Below, piece by piece: positions 55,330 to 64,000 of a stretch of DNA of 64,000 bases. Each line of letters starts with the position of its first letter. Within the stretch, counting starts at the first letter, position 1. The stretch lies in NCBI GenBank assembly GCA_900073065.1, contig FJOG01000007.1, forward strand, positions 235,852 to 299,851, read 5' to 3'. Below the pieces are notes generated by a model. The model saw only the letters and a list, made by a program, of their open reading frames with translations. It was not told the DNA's origin and did not search any database. The stretch comes from Phialocephala subalpina (lineage: Eukaryota; Ascomycota; Leotiomycetes; Helotiales; Mollisiaceae). Both the position numbers and the translations under genes were made by a program.

Positions 55330-57050
55330 ACTGGGATCGTGAAGATGGTGGTGGTCAGATTGGATGACGGATGATTTGCATGTGCTTGGTTTTATTTCTT
55401 TGGAAGTTACGAACTCGGCGTTTGGACGCATCTAAGCCTCATGGAAAGGAACTCGGCGTTTGAAACGTAACTAAGCGTATACCCCTTCTTGCTTGTTACG
55501 AGGTAGATTTAGGGGAGCAGTTTTTGTAGAGAATGGTATGAGATTCATGTCCATACTCTTGGCTTCCCCACAGCATCCGCATATGACAGCCCCCTCCACC
55601 ATTAAGACTCACACTTCTTTCCCCATCACCATCAAGCTTGTGAAATGTCTCGAAATGTTGCATCCCTCAAAAACAACCTCAGCTCGCACTCTGACACGTG
55701 ATGTGTAACCTCAACCCAATGCAGAACGATTTTCACATGCAGGCACGCAAACTCACATACCCAGCCTTCACCACCTATCAATCTATCTAAGCATGCAGAA
55801 AGGTGTGTAGCACAAAGCGATGAGATCTCCTATTCCCTGCTGCATCAAGCTTAGCAGACGCAGTGTAACTATCGTTTCTCTCGTAAAGTCAGCCTCGTGA
55901 ACACACGCGGCCGTCTGAATCATTCCCAACGAAATGTGAAGGGTTTGAGGGTTTGAGCGTGAAGCTTGTGATCGAACATCAAACATGACACGCTGTAATA
56001 AGTAGTTGAGGTACATAAGTGGCTTGAAAGATACATAAGTGTGAAAACGGGCTTCGACGGTCCGCTGCCGCCGAATAGTCCACGGTGAAATAAGGCTTGA
56101 ACTAAGCAGCTCTTGCATCTTGATTCACAACCTCCGCCAACCAGTAGGACTTCATTCTTGACAGGATGTAGGCGCGTCAGCCGTGTGGCGCTCTACTTAC
56201 GAACCCAACGAGCGGCTTATGACACTTTCCAACATCCCCCCTTCTATGAATCAGCTGAGGTGATGACCAGAAGAAAGGAACCCACGAATCCCGTCCTTCC
56301 CGGAGCAATGCCCCAGGTTATCCCCATCCCACGTTTTTTCTCCACCAACTTTTTGGGGTCCTGGAGCGGATGCGGAGTGGTGGGATGAGTGAGGTTGCCA
56401 CGAAAAAGGAACATCTGATGTGGGGTGTCTGATCTGAGTGGTTGAAACCCTGACTCTCATACCGCATGAGCATGCAGAATGCAGAAATATGTGCTCGCTG
56501 GAACACCCAAACAAAGAAAATGTAGAGCACAGGTACACAATAATTGGTACATCGAGAATTTGACAGACATCCCACTCACCGAATGTCGCAATCCTTGCCA
56601 TCAGCTGAACCTCAGATTTAACATCTTGCATCCTTGATGTTCGCAGGCTCGATTCGTACAAAGCCGGATTTTCTCCCAGCTGTTGAACCCTTGAAATTGA
56701 TGACGAAGTGAGCTGGACTGTGCTGTGCTCGTGACACCTCAAAGCGCTGCGCATCAGTACGATTCCACTAATTTCCGCACTGCCGCTGCGAATAGGAGTG
56801 ATTATTTGGGACCGACATCACCGCTACTTCTGAGGTTACTTTTTAGTACTTGGTCGACTGCCGCAAGTGCAGATTCAAATACCATTGTCTGTCCTGCCGA
56901 GCTCACCGATCGGAGGGAATTCCGCTCCTCGAAATTCGAAACAAAGACGCAGAGCAGACACACGACACAAGAAGAGAAGGATTGAGAAGGATTGAGAAGG
57001 ATTGAGAAGGATCACAGCACAGCAGCGCTTCATGGCGCTTACACACAGAG
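55330..57050. other. 1.7-kb intergenic region
   Basis: It contains a two-copy 38-bp direct repeat at 55411 and 55449 (GAACTCGGCGTTTG) just after xanA and three copies of a 10-bp unit at 56981-57010. Otherwise only short frames. The right part should be the promoter and leader of the lipase gene. Confidence 0.45.
56981..57010 (+). repeat. Three copies of ATTGAGAAGG
   Basis: A perfect 10-bp unit repeated at 56981, 56991 and 57001, 40 bases before the lipase start codon, probably within the mRNA leader. Confidence 0.9.
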
Positions 57051-59567
57051 ATGGTGTTGTTAGAATATCTACAGAAGACCGGTACCCCTTTACTCTGTGT
57101 GGATAATAGCAGCCCCCGACAACCACAGAAACAACTCCCCTCCTCGGCCCCCGTCCGCGGATATATCTGCGACCCCTCCTCCTCACTTCGTGGCCGACGA
57201 TGGAGCTTGTTGGGACCGGCGGTGAGGATATTAAGGGGTGGAGTGGAGGTTGTTAATAACACCGTTCTTGGACTTCGAGATGGCCTATCCGAAGAGCAGA
57301 GGGGGGAACAGAGAAAGAAAGAGGAAAGAAGACAGATTCTGAACCTGCGGATGAAGAATGCGGACTCTCTAGAGGCATGGCAGACCGCTGCTAAGAAGTT
57401 GGATGTGTTAGAGGATAACGAGAGATGGAAATTCGAGATCCAGTCCGAAGAGTTCGATGCGAAGATGATCCAATCCCGACTCGAGCAAATGGACGCCGCG
57501 CGCATCAATTGCGATATAAAACTCATGCTCAATTTAGTGAGGACGAGTCTCTCGAGAGATCTTGGAGGGATGGAGGATGTCAGGTTGTATAAGCATTCTC
57601 ATATTGGGACGAAGGATTTGATAGAACGATACATTGATTCTACGCTCGCGACGATTAGGGATTTGGTGGAGAAGAGTCAATATTCACTGCCGGATGGGAT
57701 GGAGACGAAAGATATTCTAGAGCAGGTTGTGTACGCAAGACAGGCGTTTGGGAGGAGTGCGTTATTGTTGAGTGGTGGAGCGACGTTCGGGATGAATCAT
57801 ATCGGTGTTCTAAAAGCGCTTTTCGAAGCACATCTCCTTCCGAGGATTATATCTGGAGCGAGTGCTGGGAGTATTGTCTGCGCAGTTGTTTGTACGAGGA
57901 CGGATGAGGAGATTCCGGATGTGTTGAGGAAGTTTCCATTTGGGAATTTGGCGGTGTTTGAGGAGGTGGATAATGAGGATGGGATTCTCGAGCGGTTACG
58001 GAGGCTTCTTACCCAAGGGGCTTGGATCGATAGCAAGCATCTCACGAAGGTGATGCAGGAGATATTGGGGGATATGACGTTTCAAGAGGCATACAACAGG
58101 ACGAGGAGGATACTGAATATTTGTGTTTCTTCGGCAAGCGTTTACGAACTTCCACGGCTCCTGAATTATATTACGGCGCCGAATGTTATGATTTGGTCGG
58201 CGGTCGCAGCATCGTGCTCGGTTCCGTTGCTGTTCTCGGCAGCACCATTGTTGGTGAAGAACCCGGTTACGGGGGAGAATACGCCTTGGAATCCGACGCC
58301 GCAGCGATGGATTGATGGAAGTGTCGATAATGATCTTCCGATGACGAGGTTGGCGGAGATGTTCAACGTCAATCATTTCATTGTCTCACAGGTCAACCCT
58401 CACGTTGTACCTTTCCTGGTCAAGGATGAAGAGGCTATAACGAAAGATGCGAATTCAGATGGAGCCGGTCCGGGATGGGTCTACACACTCACGAATTTGG
58501 CAAAAGACGAGGCGTTACATCGAATGCATGTTCTGGCTGAACTTGGAATATTCCCGAACTTGGTGACGAAGTGCAGGTCCGTTTTGAGCCAGAAATATTC
58601 TGGGGATATCACTATCCTGCCAGAGATAGAATTCAAGGACTTTCCACGCATTTTGAAGAATCCGACTTCAGATTTCATGGTCCAGGCATGTCTCTGTGGC
58701 GAGAGAGCAACGTGGCCGAAGCTGAGCAGGATACGAAACCACTGCGCAGTCGAACTAGAACTCGACGCAGCAGTACAGAAACTCCGAGCTCGAGTGGTAT
58801 TCAGTCCCAGCCAAGTCGACCTCCGACGAATGTCCACCTTGAACACGACCACGAAGCGAGTCGGCCGAAAGCGAAGAGACAGCGTCAACCTATCAAAAAT
58901 GCCTCAATTCGACGGCGCAGAAGACAACTCACCAAAAACGAGAAAGAGTCTTTCACGGCCACCCTTAAGGACATCAAGTACATACTGGCACGGTACCCGT
59001 CGTCTCCTCCCTCCACACACCAAACCTGGTGCCAGGACAGTACAAAGCACACCCCTACCCACCCCCGAACCAGGCGATTCTCACTCGTTCAAATTCCAAC
59101 CCTTCATCCCAACACCCAACCTCCATCTTGCGATACCGGATATCTCCTCAGCAGGCGAAACAACAACGACGCTTTCGCCTCCAACTTCAGACGGGGACGC
59201 AGATATAGATTCTCATACCGATGAATCGAGTCCTGAGTCGGAACGAGAGGTGGGAGACATGCCGTCTCCGGGGTTGTACTATAGGTCGAGAGAGACGGAT
59301 GGGGGAAGTGATGAGATGTTAGATTTCTTTTCGAGTAGTCAGCCGGTTACGAGTGGGACGGATCATGTGCTTGCTACTAGTCCTTTGTCTTCGAGACCGA
59401 ATATTGGTTTGGCTTTGACGAGGTTGGAGGTGCCAAAAGGGAGTAAGACGGAACCGAGTAGTCCGGAGGTCAGGTATAAGAGGCTTTTCCATCCTAAGGA
59501 ATCGAGTAACCCTTTTCCGAAAGATGCGTTTATGCCGAAGGGTGGGTGGCCGAAGGGCGCGTCGTGA
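57051..59567 (+). CDS. Patatin-like triacylglycerol lipase (Tgl4/Tgl5 type)
   Basis: Lipid-droplet triacylglycerol lipase/phospholipase. Single exon, 838 aa. The N-terminal part includes a DUF3336-like helical region (residues about 95-235, KNADSLEAWQTAAKKLDVLE). The patatin domain follows: oxyanion loop SGGATFG (241-247), nucleophile elbow GASAG with Ser271, and the Asp of the catalytic dyad in DGSVDND (Asp422). MIWSAVAASCSVPLLFSAAP and WIDGSVDNDLPMTRLAEMFN are typical of the Tgl3/4/5 family. The C-terminal 250 residues are disordered, Ser/Pro-rich and end FPKDAFMPKGGWPKGAS. The domain order fits Tgl4/Tgl5 rather than neuropathy-target esterase. Confidence 0.9.
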   Translation: MVLLEYLQKTGTPLLCVDNSSPRQPQKQLPSSAPVRGYICDPSSSLRGRRWSLLGPAVRILRGGVEVVNNTVLGLRDGLSEEQRGEQRKKEERRQILNLRMKNADSLEAWQTAAKKLDVLEDNERWKFEIQSEEFDAKMIQSRLEQMDAARINCDIKLMLNLVRTSLSRDLGGMEDVRLYKHSHIGTKDLIERYIDSTLATIRDLVEKSQYSLPDGMETKDILEQVVYARQAFGRSALLLSGGATFGMNHIGVLKALFEAHLLPRIISGASAGSIVCAVVCTRTDEEIPDVLRKFPFGNLAVFEEVDNEDGILERLRRLLTQGAWIDSKHLTKVMQEILGDMTFQEAYNRTRRILNICVSSASVYELPRLLNYITAPNVMIWSAVAASCSVPLLFSAAPLLVKNPVTGENTPWNPTPQRWIDGSVDNDLPMTRLAEMFNVNHFIVSQVNPHVVPFLVKDEEAITKDANSDGAGPGWVYTLTNLAKDEALHRMHVLAELGIFPNLVTKCRSVLSQKYSGDITILPEIEFKDFPRILKNPTSDFMVQACLCGERATWPKLSRIRNHCAVELELDAAVQKLRARVVFSPSQVDLRRMSTLNTTTKRVGRKRRDSVNLSKMPQFDGAEDNSPKTRKSLSRPPLRTSSTYWHGTRRLLPPHTKPGARTVQSTPLPTPEPGDSHSFKFQPFIPTPNLHLAIPDISSAGETTTTLSPPTSDGDADIDSHTDESSPESEREVGDMPSPGLYYRSRETDGGSDEMLDFFSSSQPVTSGTDHVLATSPLSSRPNIGLALTRLEVPKGSKTEPSSPEVRYKRLFHPKESSNPFPKDAFMPKGGWPKGAS

Positions 59568-61986
59568 GCCTGTGAGAGGTGAAAGCTGGAGGGGTTGAGT
59601 TGCATTTGAGGATTTTGTTTGATTCTTTGTTGGAGGTTTGAAAGATACCATCGTTTTAATGGCATAAGCATAAGGCAGGCATAGGACGGAGCGGGATTTT
59701 AGAACATACACCAGAGAGGATTGGTGCACAGATTTGGCGTTCGATCGCTTTTTGGATTTTTCAGGGACGTTTGATGAGATGGGAATGAGAGCATGAGATA
59801 TGGCATCTAGAGACACGAAGCATAGTCGAGAAATTATTGAATGTAATTTTGAATTGATCGAGGTGCTTTCGCACATTTCTCCTTGTGTTCCGTATGGGTA
59901 GAGGAAAAGGTACTTGCCGTTCCCGTTCAACACCAAGCCTGCAACCAAGGCGAGACGGGGACTTGATTTCTCGACGGTAATGTATTCTTGCTAGAAGACT
60001 TTGGATAGGTCACCTATTGTTTAAGTATCTTGCTTCTCGTTGCAATCGTTTCGACGCATTGAAGCCTTCTTTGGGCTCTGCCTTGAGCCGGCCGATTCTT
60101 GGTGCTTTTTCGCGATGTAACGTTTTGACCTCGACGAGAAGTATTCACAATCTGCGACTCCTCAAGGGCCATCTTTAATAATCATACTTCAACGCTCCGT
60201 CTTCATGACGACATACTACAAGATGTGTGTTGTAGAATGGAAGGCACGACATGACAGGGGTAGGAGCCTACGACCCCAGTTTCCTGCCCAACTGATTCCA
60301 TCAACTACAATTACTTATTTCAGGATTCATTATTTCTCGACCGCATCACCTTTCCTCCAACTTGTACTAAACATCTCCCACCCACAATTCAAAAAATATT
60401 TTCCTCTGCCTACAACAACTGCAAAGCGACACTGCAGTGGTACCAACAACCACCACAATTCGCACCGCCTTCCTTCAACTACGACCCAATCCAATCGACA
60501 GTGCGCGCGACGTATCGTCCACCTCTCAAGTTGGCGGACCAGTTCATAACCTCTGTCTTCAACTTGCGCGAGCGATGCTTCCTGAATACAGGCGTCACGG
60601 AGATGCGCTGAACACCCCTCCTAGTAATGGAATAAAAATGGTCTGCGCGACGCGCAAAGCTCCATATCGAACATTCCCTCCATCTACATTGTCTCGTCAC
60701 TCATTAGCATCAAGAACTCTCCAACTATTTCCATTACTCCTTCCTCTCCCCACATGCCTTATCTCCTCTTGCTCTGGACATTGAGGAGGGGAGGAATATT
60801 GGAGGAAGGCGGGACATCGAGAGGAGGGGGGGTGTTGATGCATTACATCTACCTGCCTGCCATCTAGTGTGGCCCTTTTGTCTTCGCGGACTCTCACGTG
60901 AGGCACGTGACACATGCCTCGGGAGTGAAAGATTTCCGTGATTGACGCACCGAGAAGCTCGTAACGGAATGTTTCAGCGGTCCGTTAAAGTTTAAGCACA
61001 ACATGAAGAACGAAGAGATGCTAAATGTCCATCTGATACATCTTCCTCCAGCCTCCGTGGGACGGCGGAAATCAAGAGCGGAACTAGCAGAATCGCGGAG
61101 CTCGAGCGAAACATCAACACCGGGTTGTGAGCACACGGGAAGAACGGACCAGAGAGTAATATTCGTAGGAGAAGTCTCAACATATGAAACAATCGAACGT
61201 CGGAGCCGGACGCAGTGTGCAAGTCCTTCGCGGATGAAGTCGAAACCCGCCACAACTTGGTCTGCCTATAACATCTAAAACCCCATCATCCTCCATCTTC
61301 AATAACAGCAGCCATCACTCATCAAATACTTCCCAACCCCAAATTCCACTCATCAAAGATAAAAATGACATCAAATAAGCTCACCACTCCCCAATGTCCC
61401 ATCAGATAAGCGAGGGCCTCTCAGGGGGTCACAAAGCTTAGCGAGTTTCATCCCAGCCTGAAGATCGACATCCGAACTCCTGCACCTCGTCTCAAGTTCC
61501 GGGAACCAATGACAGGCCGCCTCACATTGGCGCTCAGCCGCGCATCTCAAACTTTCTCTGTCGGATCTTATCTCTTTGAGATCCTTCCGTACTGTCACCA
61601 CGTCGCATCTGAGCCGATCTAACGGGTGACAGGACTGATGGTGGCTGGCGCTTCCGGGAAGCCTTGTTTCGGGTACGTCGATGAGGTGAAGATGGGGCGA
61701 CGAGTGGCTCTGTGTGATAGTGGCTGTGGTATATGGTTTGGGTGGTACCCGCACTTTTTTCGGTTTGACGGTTTCTTGCCCTTCCTCACGATCATTTCGA
61801 TTTTTGGAGCGTCAATTCGATTCATCTTGTTGCTGGACAACCCACTTACGAACATTCCCTCTTTTCCAACCTCACCAGCTTCACCTACCTACCTAATTAT
61901 AATCCTGCTCTATCTTCCTCATTCTCACGCTCTTTCACATCACCAAAACCTATCTCCACACGAACAATCCCCCCCAAACCGCAACC
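59568..61986. other. 2.4-kb intergenic region
   Basis: Short frames only (longest about 210 codons on the minus strand at 59319-59948, antisense to the lipase end and unlikely to be real). CACGTG occurs twice at 60895-60900 and 60904-60909. No RNA gene or repeat recognised. A frame at 61003-61278 shows no motif. Confidence 0.4.
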
Positions 61987-62253
61987 ATGGGTGGCAACCT
62001 CTCCTCCAAAATCGTCGTCAACACCTCCAAAGACGTAATCTCCGCCCCGGACGCCGTCAACGAGAAAATCCTCGCCTTCCTATGGCTTGGCTCCGCATAC
62101 GCGATCGCGATGATTTGGTCGACTGTTTTGTTGTGTGATAGGTGGGGTGGACCGCATGGTGGGAGGAGAGTTGGGTTGGGGAGTGTGTTGGCGGCGATAT
62201 TGCTGAGCACTGCATGGCCGATTGTGTTTTTATATTTGATGATGAGTGGTTGA
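61987..62253 (+). CDS. Small two-span membrane protein (88 aa)
   Basis: Starts at ATG in a good context (ACCATGG). MGGNLSS could be an N-myristoylation signal (Gly2, Ser at 6). Two hydrophobic segments follow: FLWLGSAYAIAMIWSTVLLC and GSVLAAILLSTAWPIVFLYL, separated by a short basic Gly-rich loop (DRWGGPHGGRRVG). I do not recognise the family. Compact membrane proteins of this kind are often overlooked; the leader upstream is CT-rich as in real genes here. Confidence 0.6.
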   Translation: MGGNLSSKIVVNTSKDVISAPDAVNEKILAFLWLGSAYAIAMIWSTVLLCDRWGGPHGGRRVGLGSVLAAILLSTAWPIVFLYLMMSG

Positions 62254-62748
62254 GGGGTTATAAAAGGATGGTGGTAGGTGGGAGGATGGGACAAGGGAGC
62301 GGAGGGAATGTTCAGGCGTTGGGGAGAGAGCTGTGCGGAGCACGAGTTGGTTTTGTTGGAATACTAGAAGAGAAGTACTTGCTTGTTTGCAATAGGAAGC
62401 TCTCTTTGCTTGTTCATCAACATCTCTTTCGAAGAAAATGTGACGTTTGTGATAACTTCAAGGTTTTGATCATTCGATAATCACCGAAACAGAAAAACTC
62501 AAGTGCACCCAACCAAAACAGCCACACAGCAAAGATATAATAATAAAGCCCATCCAACACAATACTGATATTTCCTTTCACCGGAACTCCTTACCCATTT
62601 CCCATCACCAGTACCCTCAATCTCCCAGCCTTACCTGGATTCTCTCAACTCACTTTCTCTGACCTGCTACCAAGACGCTTTACTGCTTGCAGTATCTGAG
62701 GCCTTCCTAGCATCTTCGATTACTGGCCGGAAGATTCAAAACACTTCA
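62254..62748. other. Convergent 3' intergenic region
   Basis: About 495 bases between the small membrane-protein gene and the permease stop. Nothing recognised. Confidence 0.45.
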
Positions 62749-64000
62749 CTACAGTTTCTTCTTCTCCCACTCTGTGACCACGGTGCCATCGCTCAACACG
62801 CCCTTCTTCTCAGCCCACGTAAACTTGCCCAACCTAGGCCATACAACACGCCAAACAAACCAATAAATCGCACCCGTAGTGAGAACCACCAATCCAATAA
62901 TTGGGTAAAGCCAGTATGGAAGGCTGGTGTCTCCCTTTCCTCCTGGTGGTCTCAAGAACGGCGCAATGAGCAAGAAGGTTTGCGCCACCAAAAAGAAAGC
63001 CGGCACAATCAACCAAGTCTTGAACGGCCTCGGCAATTCCGGTGCCGAGTAGCGAAGCCAAAGGAGACCAATGACAACGAATAGGTTGATGAGAGATGAG
63101 GGATAGCCTTCTACGTCGAGGATGAAGCTATATGCGTCGCCAGCGGGGATAGCGACGATGACGATAAAGCTAGGAATAAAGTGAAGGAGGAGTCCGGCAC
63201 CGGGAGCTCCTTTCGGCCAGCTAGAAGCCCAGAACCGGCCAAATGGCAAGACGCCTTCTTTCGCCAATTCTTGATTGACACGCGATTGTGCGAAAGTTAC
63301 AGTAAGGACGTTCCCGAGTGCGGAAACCGCGACCTGTTTACCCGACGTCCTCGAGTCAGTATACTTCTTTCAGTCATATGGGGAGTTACTCGGGAGTCAA
63401 ATGACTGCTTCTGGTGATTGCAGCCAGTAGAACTCGCGAAACTGCAAAAGGGAAATGTAGCTCAAGAGAAGTCGACTCACGAAGGCGGACATTGCACGCT
63501 GACCTGCTTTGCCGAAGACTTTGAGTGCAAAGAAGGCTGCGACTGTAGTACCGCTGGCTTTCAGCTCCGCCGGTGTTGTTGCAGAGTAGTAGGCGACGTT
63601 TGCGAGGAGGTACAGAATGGTGATGATGGTCAGAGCGAGTGGGCCTGCAATCTTGAGCGTGCGGACGGCTGTCCTACAAATTAGTACTGTAAAAAGTCAA
63701 GATTTGGGGTGGGGACTCCGGGAGCCGCGAGCTGTCTGAGGAGCATGCATTCAAACGGATCGTGTCCGTTTGCTTAATGTCTTAGCTCCTAAGACAGCTC
63801 CCAGCTCCGGAGCTCCTATACGAAAGAACAGCAAATTAGTATGGAAATAAGACGTACGGCGCTTGACTTCGTTGAGGACGTAGGCTGCGTTGTTCCATCC
63901 AGCGTAGGCATTTAAGACTTTGAACAAGGCGGTAGCGTAAGGTCCACTGGAAGTTACTGAGCCGGCGAAGGGGTTGCGGAATGAGGCGTGGGGGTCAGGG
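62749..64000 (-). CDS. MUP1: Mup1-like amino-acid permease, 3' part (runs off the window)
   Basis: C-terminal half of a LAT-type permease, probably high-affinity methionine transport. Exons on the minus strand: beyond 64000 to 63858, 63668-63481 and 63333-62749, in frame. The partial N-terminal exon reads NAYAGWNNAAYVLNEVKR; exon B PVRTLKIAGPLALTIITILY and ALKVFGKAGQRAMSAF; exon C VAVSALGNVLTVTFAQSRVN then QELAKEGVLPFGRFWAS, the motif typical of Mup1-like permeases. Five or six hydrophobic spans are visible. The C-terminus is cytosolic and basic (EWEKKKL). Its 5' end and promoter lie outside the window. A hairpin element sits in the intron between the first two exons seen. Confidence 0.88.
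63713..63816. repeat. ~104-bp foldback hairpin inside the permease intron
   Basis: The sequence from 63713 (GGACTCCGGGAGC) to 63816 folds back on itself. AAACGGA (63753-63759) and TCCGTTT (63765-63771) flank a five-base loop, and the outer arms share GAGCTGTCT and AGGAGC with the reverse complement of the right half. The arms are imperfect, about 48 bases each. It lies wholly in the 63669-63857 intron, so it is removed from the mRNA. Confidence 0.7.

Noticed and set aside
59319..59948. 209-codon minus-strand frame over the lipase 3' end
   Set aside because: Overlaps the coding end of a clear gene, low-complexity translation and no motif.
1..64000. CRISPR arrays, operons, ribosome binding sites
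   Set aside because: The window is fungal nuclear DNA; no regularly spaced repeats or prokaryotic signals are present.

Overview
The window is nuclear DNA from a filamentous ascomycete (Pezizomycotina). Coding regions are broken by short introns of about 45-130 bases with GTAAGT/GTACGT donors and CTAAC/CTGAC branch points. Genes lie on both strands without operons, and the recognisable products (NudC, XanA-type xanthine dioxygenase, secreted endopolygalacturonase, DUF6594 protein, collagen-like fungal protein) are typical of that group. A leotiomycete-like plant-associated or saprotrophic fungus is my guess; the sequence does not prove it.

Layout. 1-4.8 kb: gene-poor, with diverged minisatellites and an AT-rich patch. 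4.8-16 kb: dense housekeeping block with a small orphan gene, mitochondrial aspartyl-tRNA synthetase (-), AP180/CALM endocytic adaptor (+), TFIIH subunit TFB3 (-) divergent from nudC (+), and oligosaccharyltransferase subunit SWP1 (-). 16.8-23.6 kb: two large decayed genes, a collagen-like fungal protein and an RBR/IBR-RING ubiquitin ligase. 23.6-29 kb: mobile-element debris (a hAT-like MITE with an 8-bp target duplication, a homeobox relic, a duplicated promoter block) around an intact endopolygalacturonase. 29-40 kb: GCP2/Spc97 (-), a transposase relic and a TA-flanked MITE, a DUF6594 membrane protein (+), the prefoldin-like URI/Bud27 (-) divergent from a Cep57/Ppc89-like spindle-pole protein (+). 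40-44 kb: a gap, then a PTR2 peptide transporter. 44-53 kb: accessory region with an SRPBCC-like gene carrying one nonsense codon, a perfect 250-bp tandem duplication, a divergent pair of F-box-like paralogues (one broken), and four small Cys-rich proteins that all begin Met-Cys, interrupted by a DmpA-family aminopeptidase. 54-64 kb: xanA with a recognisable promoter, a Tgl4/5-like patatin lipase, a small two-span membrane protein, and the 3' part of a Mup1-like amino-acid permease running off the right edge.

The genes do not form one pathway. Themes are microtubule organisation (nudC, GCP2, Cep57-like), nutrient scavenging (polygalacturonase, PTR2, DmpA peptidase, xanA, permease) and general housekeeping. 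The clearest regulatory signal is in front of xanA: a CGG-N6-CCG palindrome plus a GATA site just upstream of a TATA box, the arrangement expected for purine-pathway (UaY-like) and nitrogen (AreA-like) control. The accessory stretches show recent duplication, MITE insertion and gene decay. Exon boundaries were worked out by hand from splice consensus, frame continuity and family knowledge; no searches were run.
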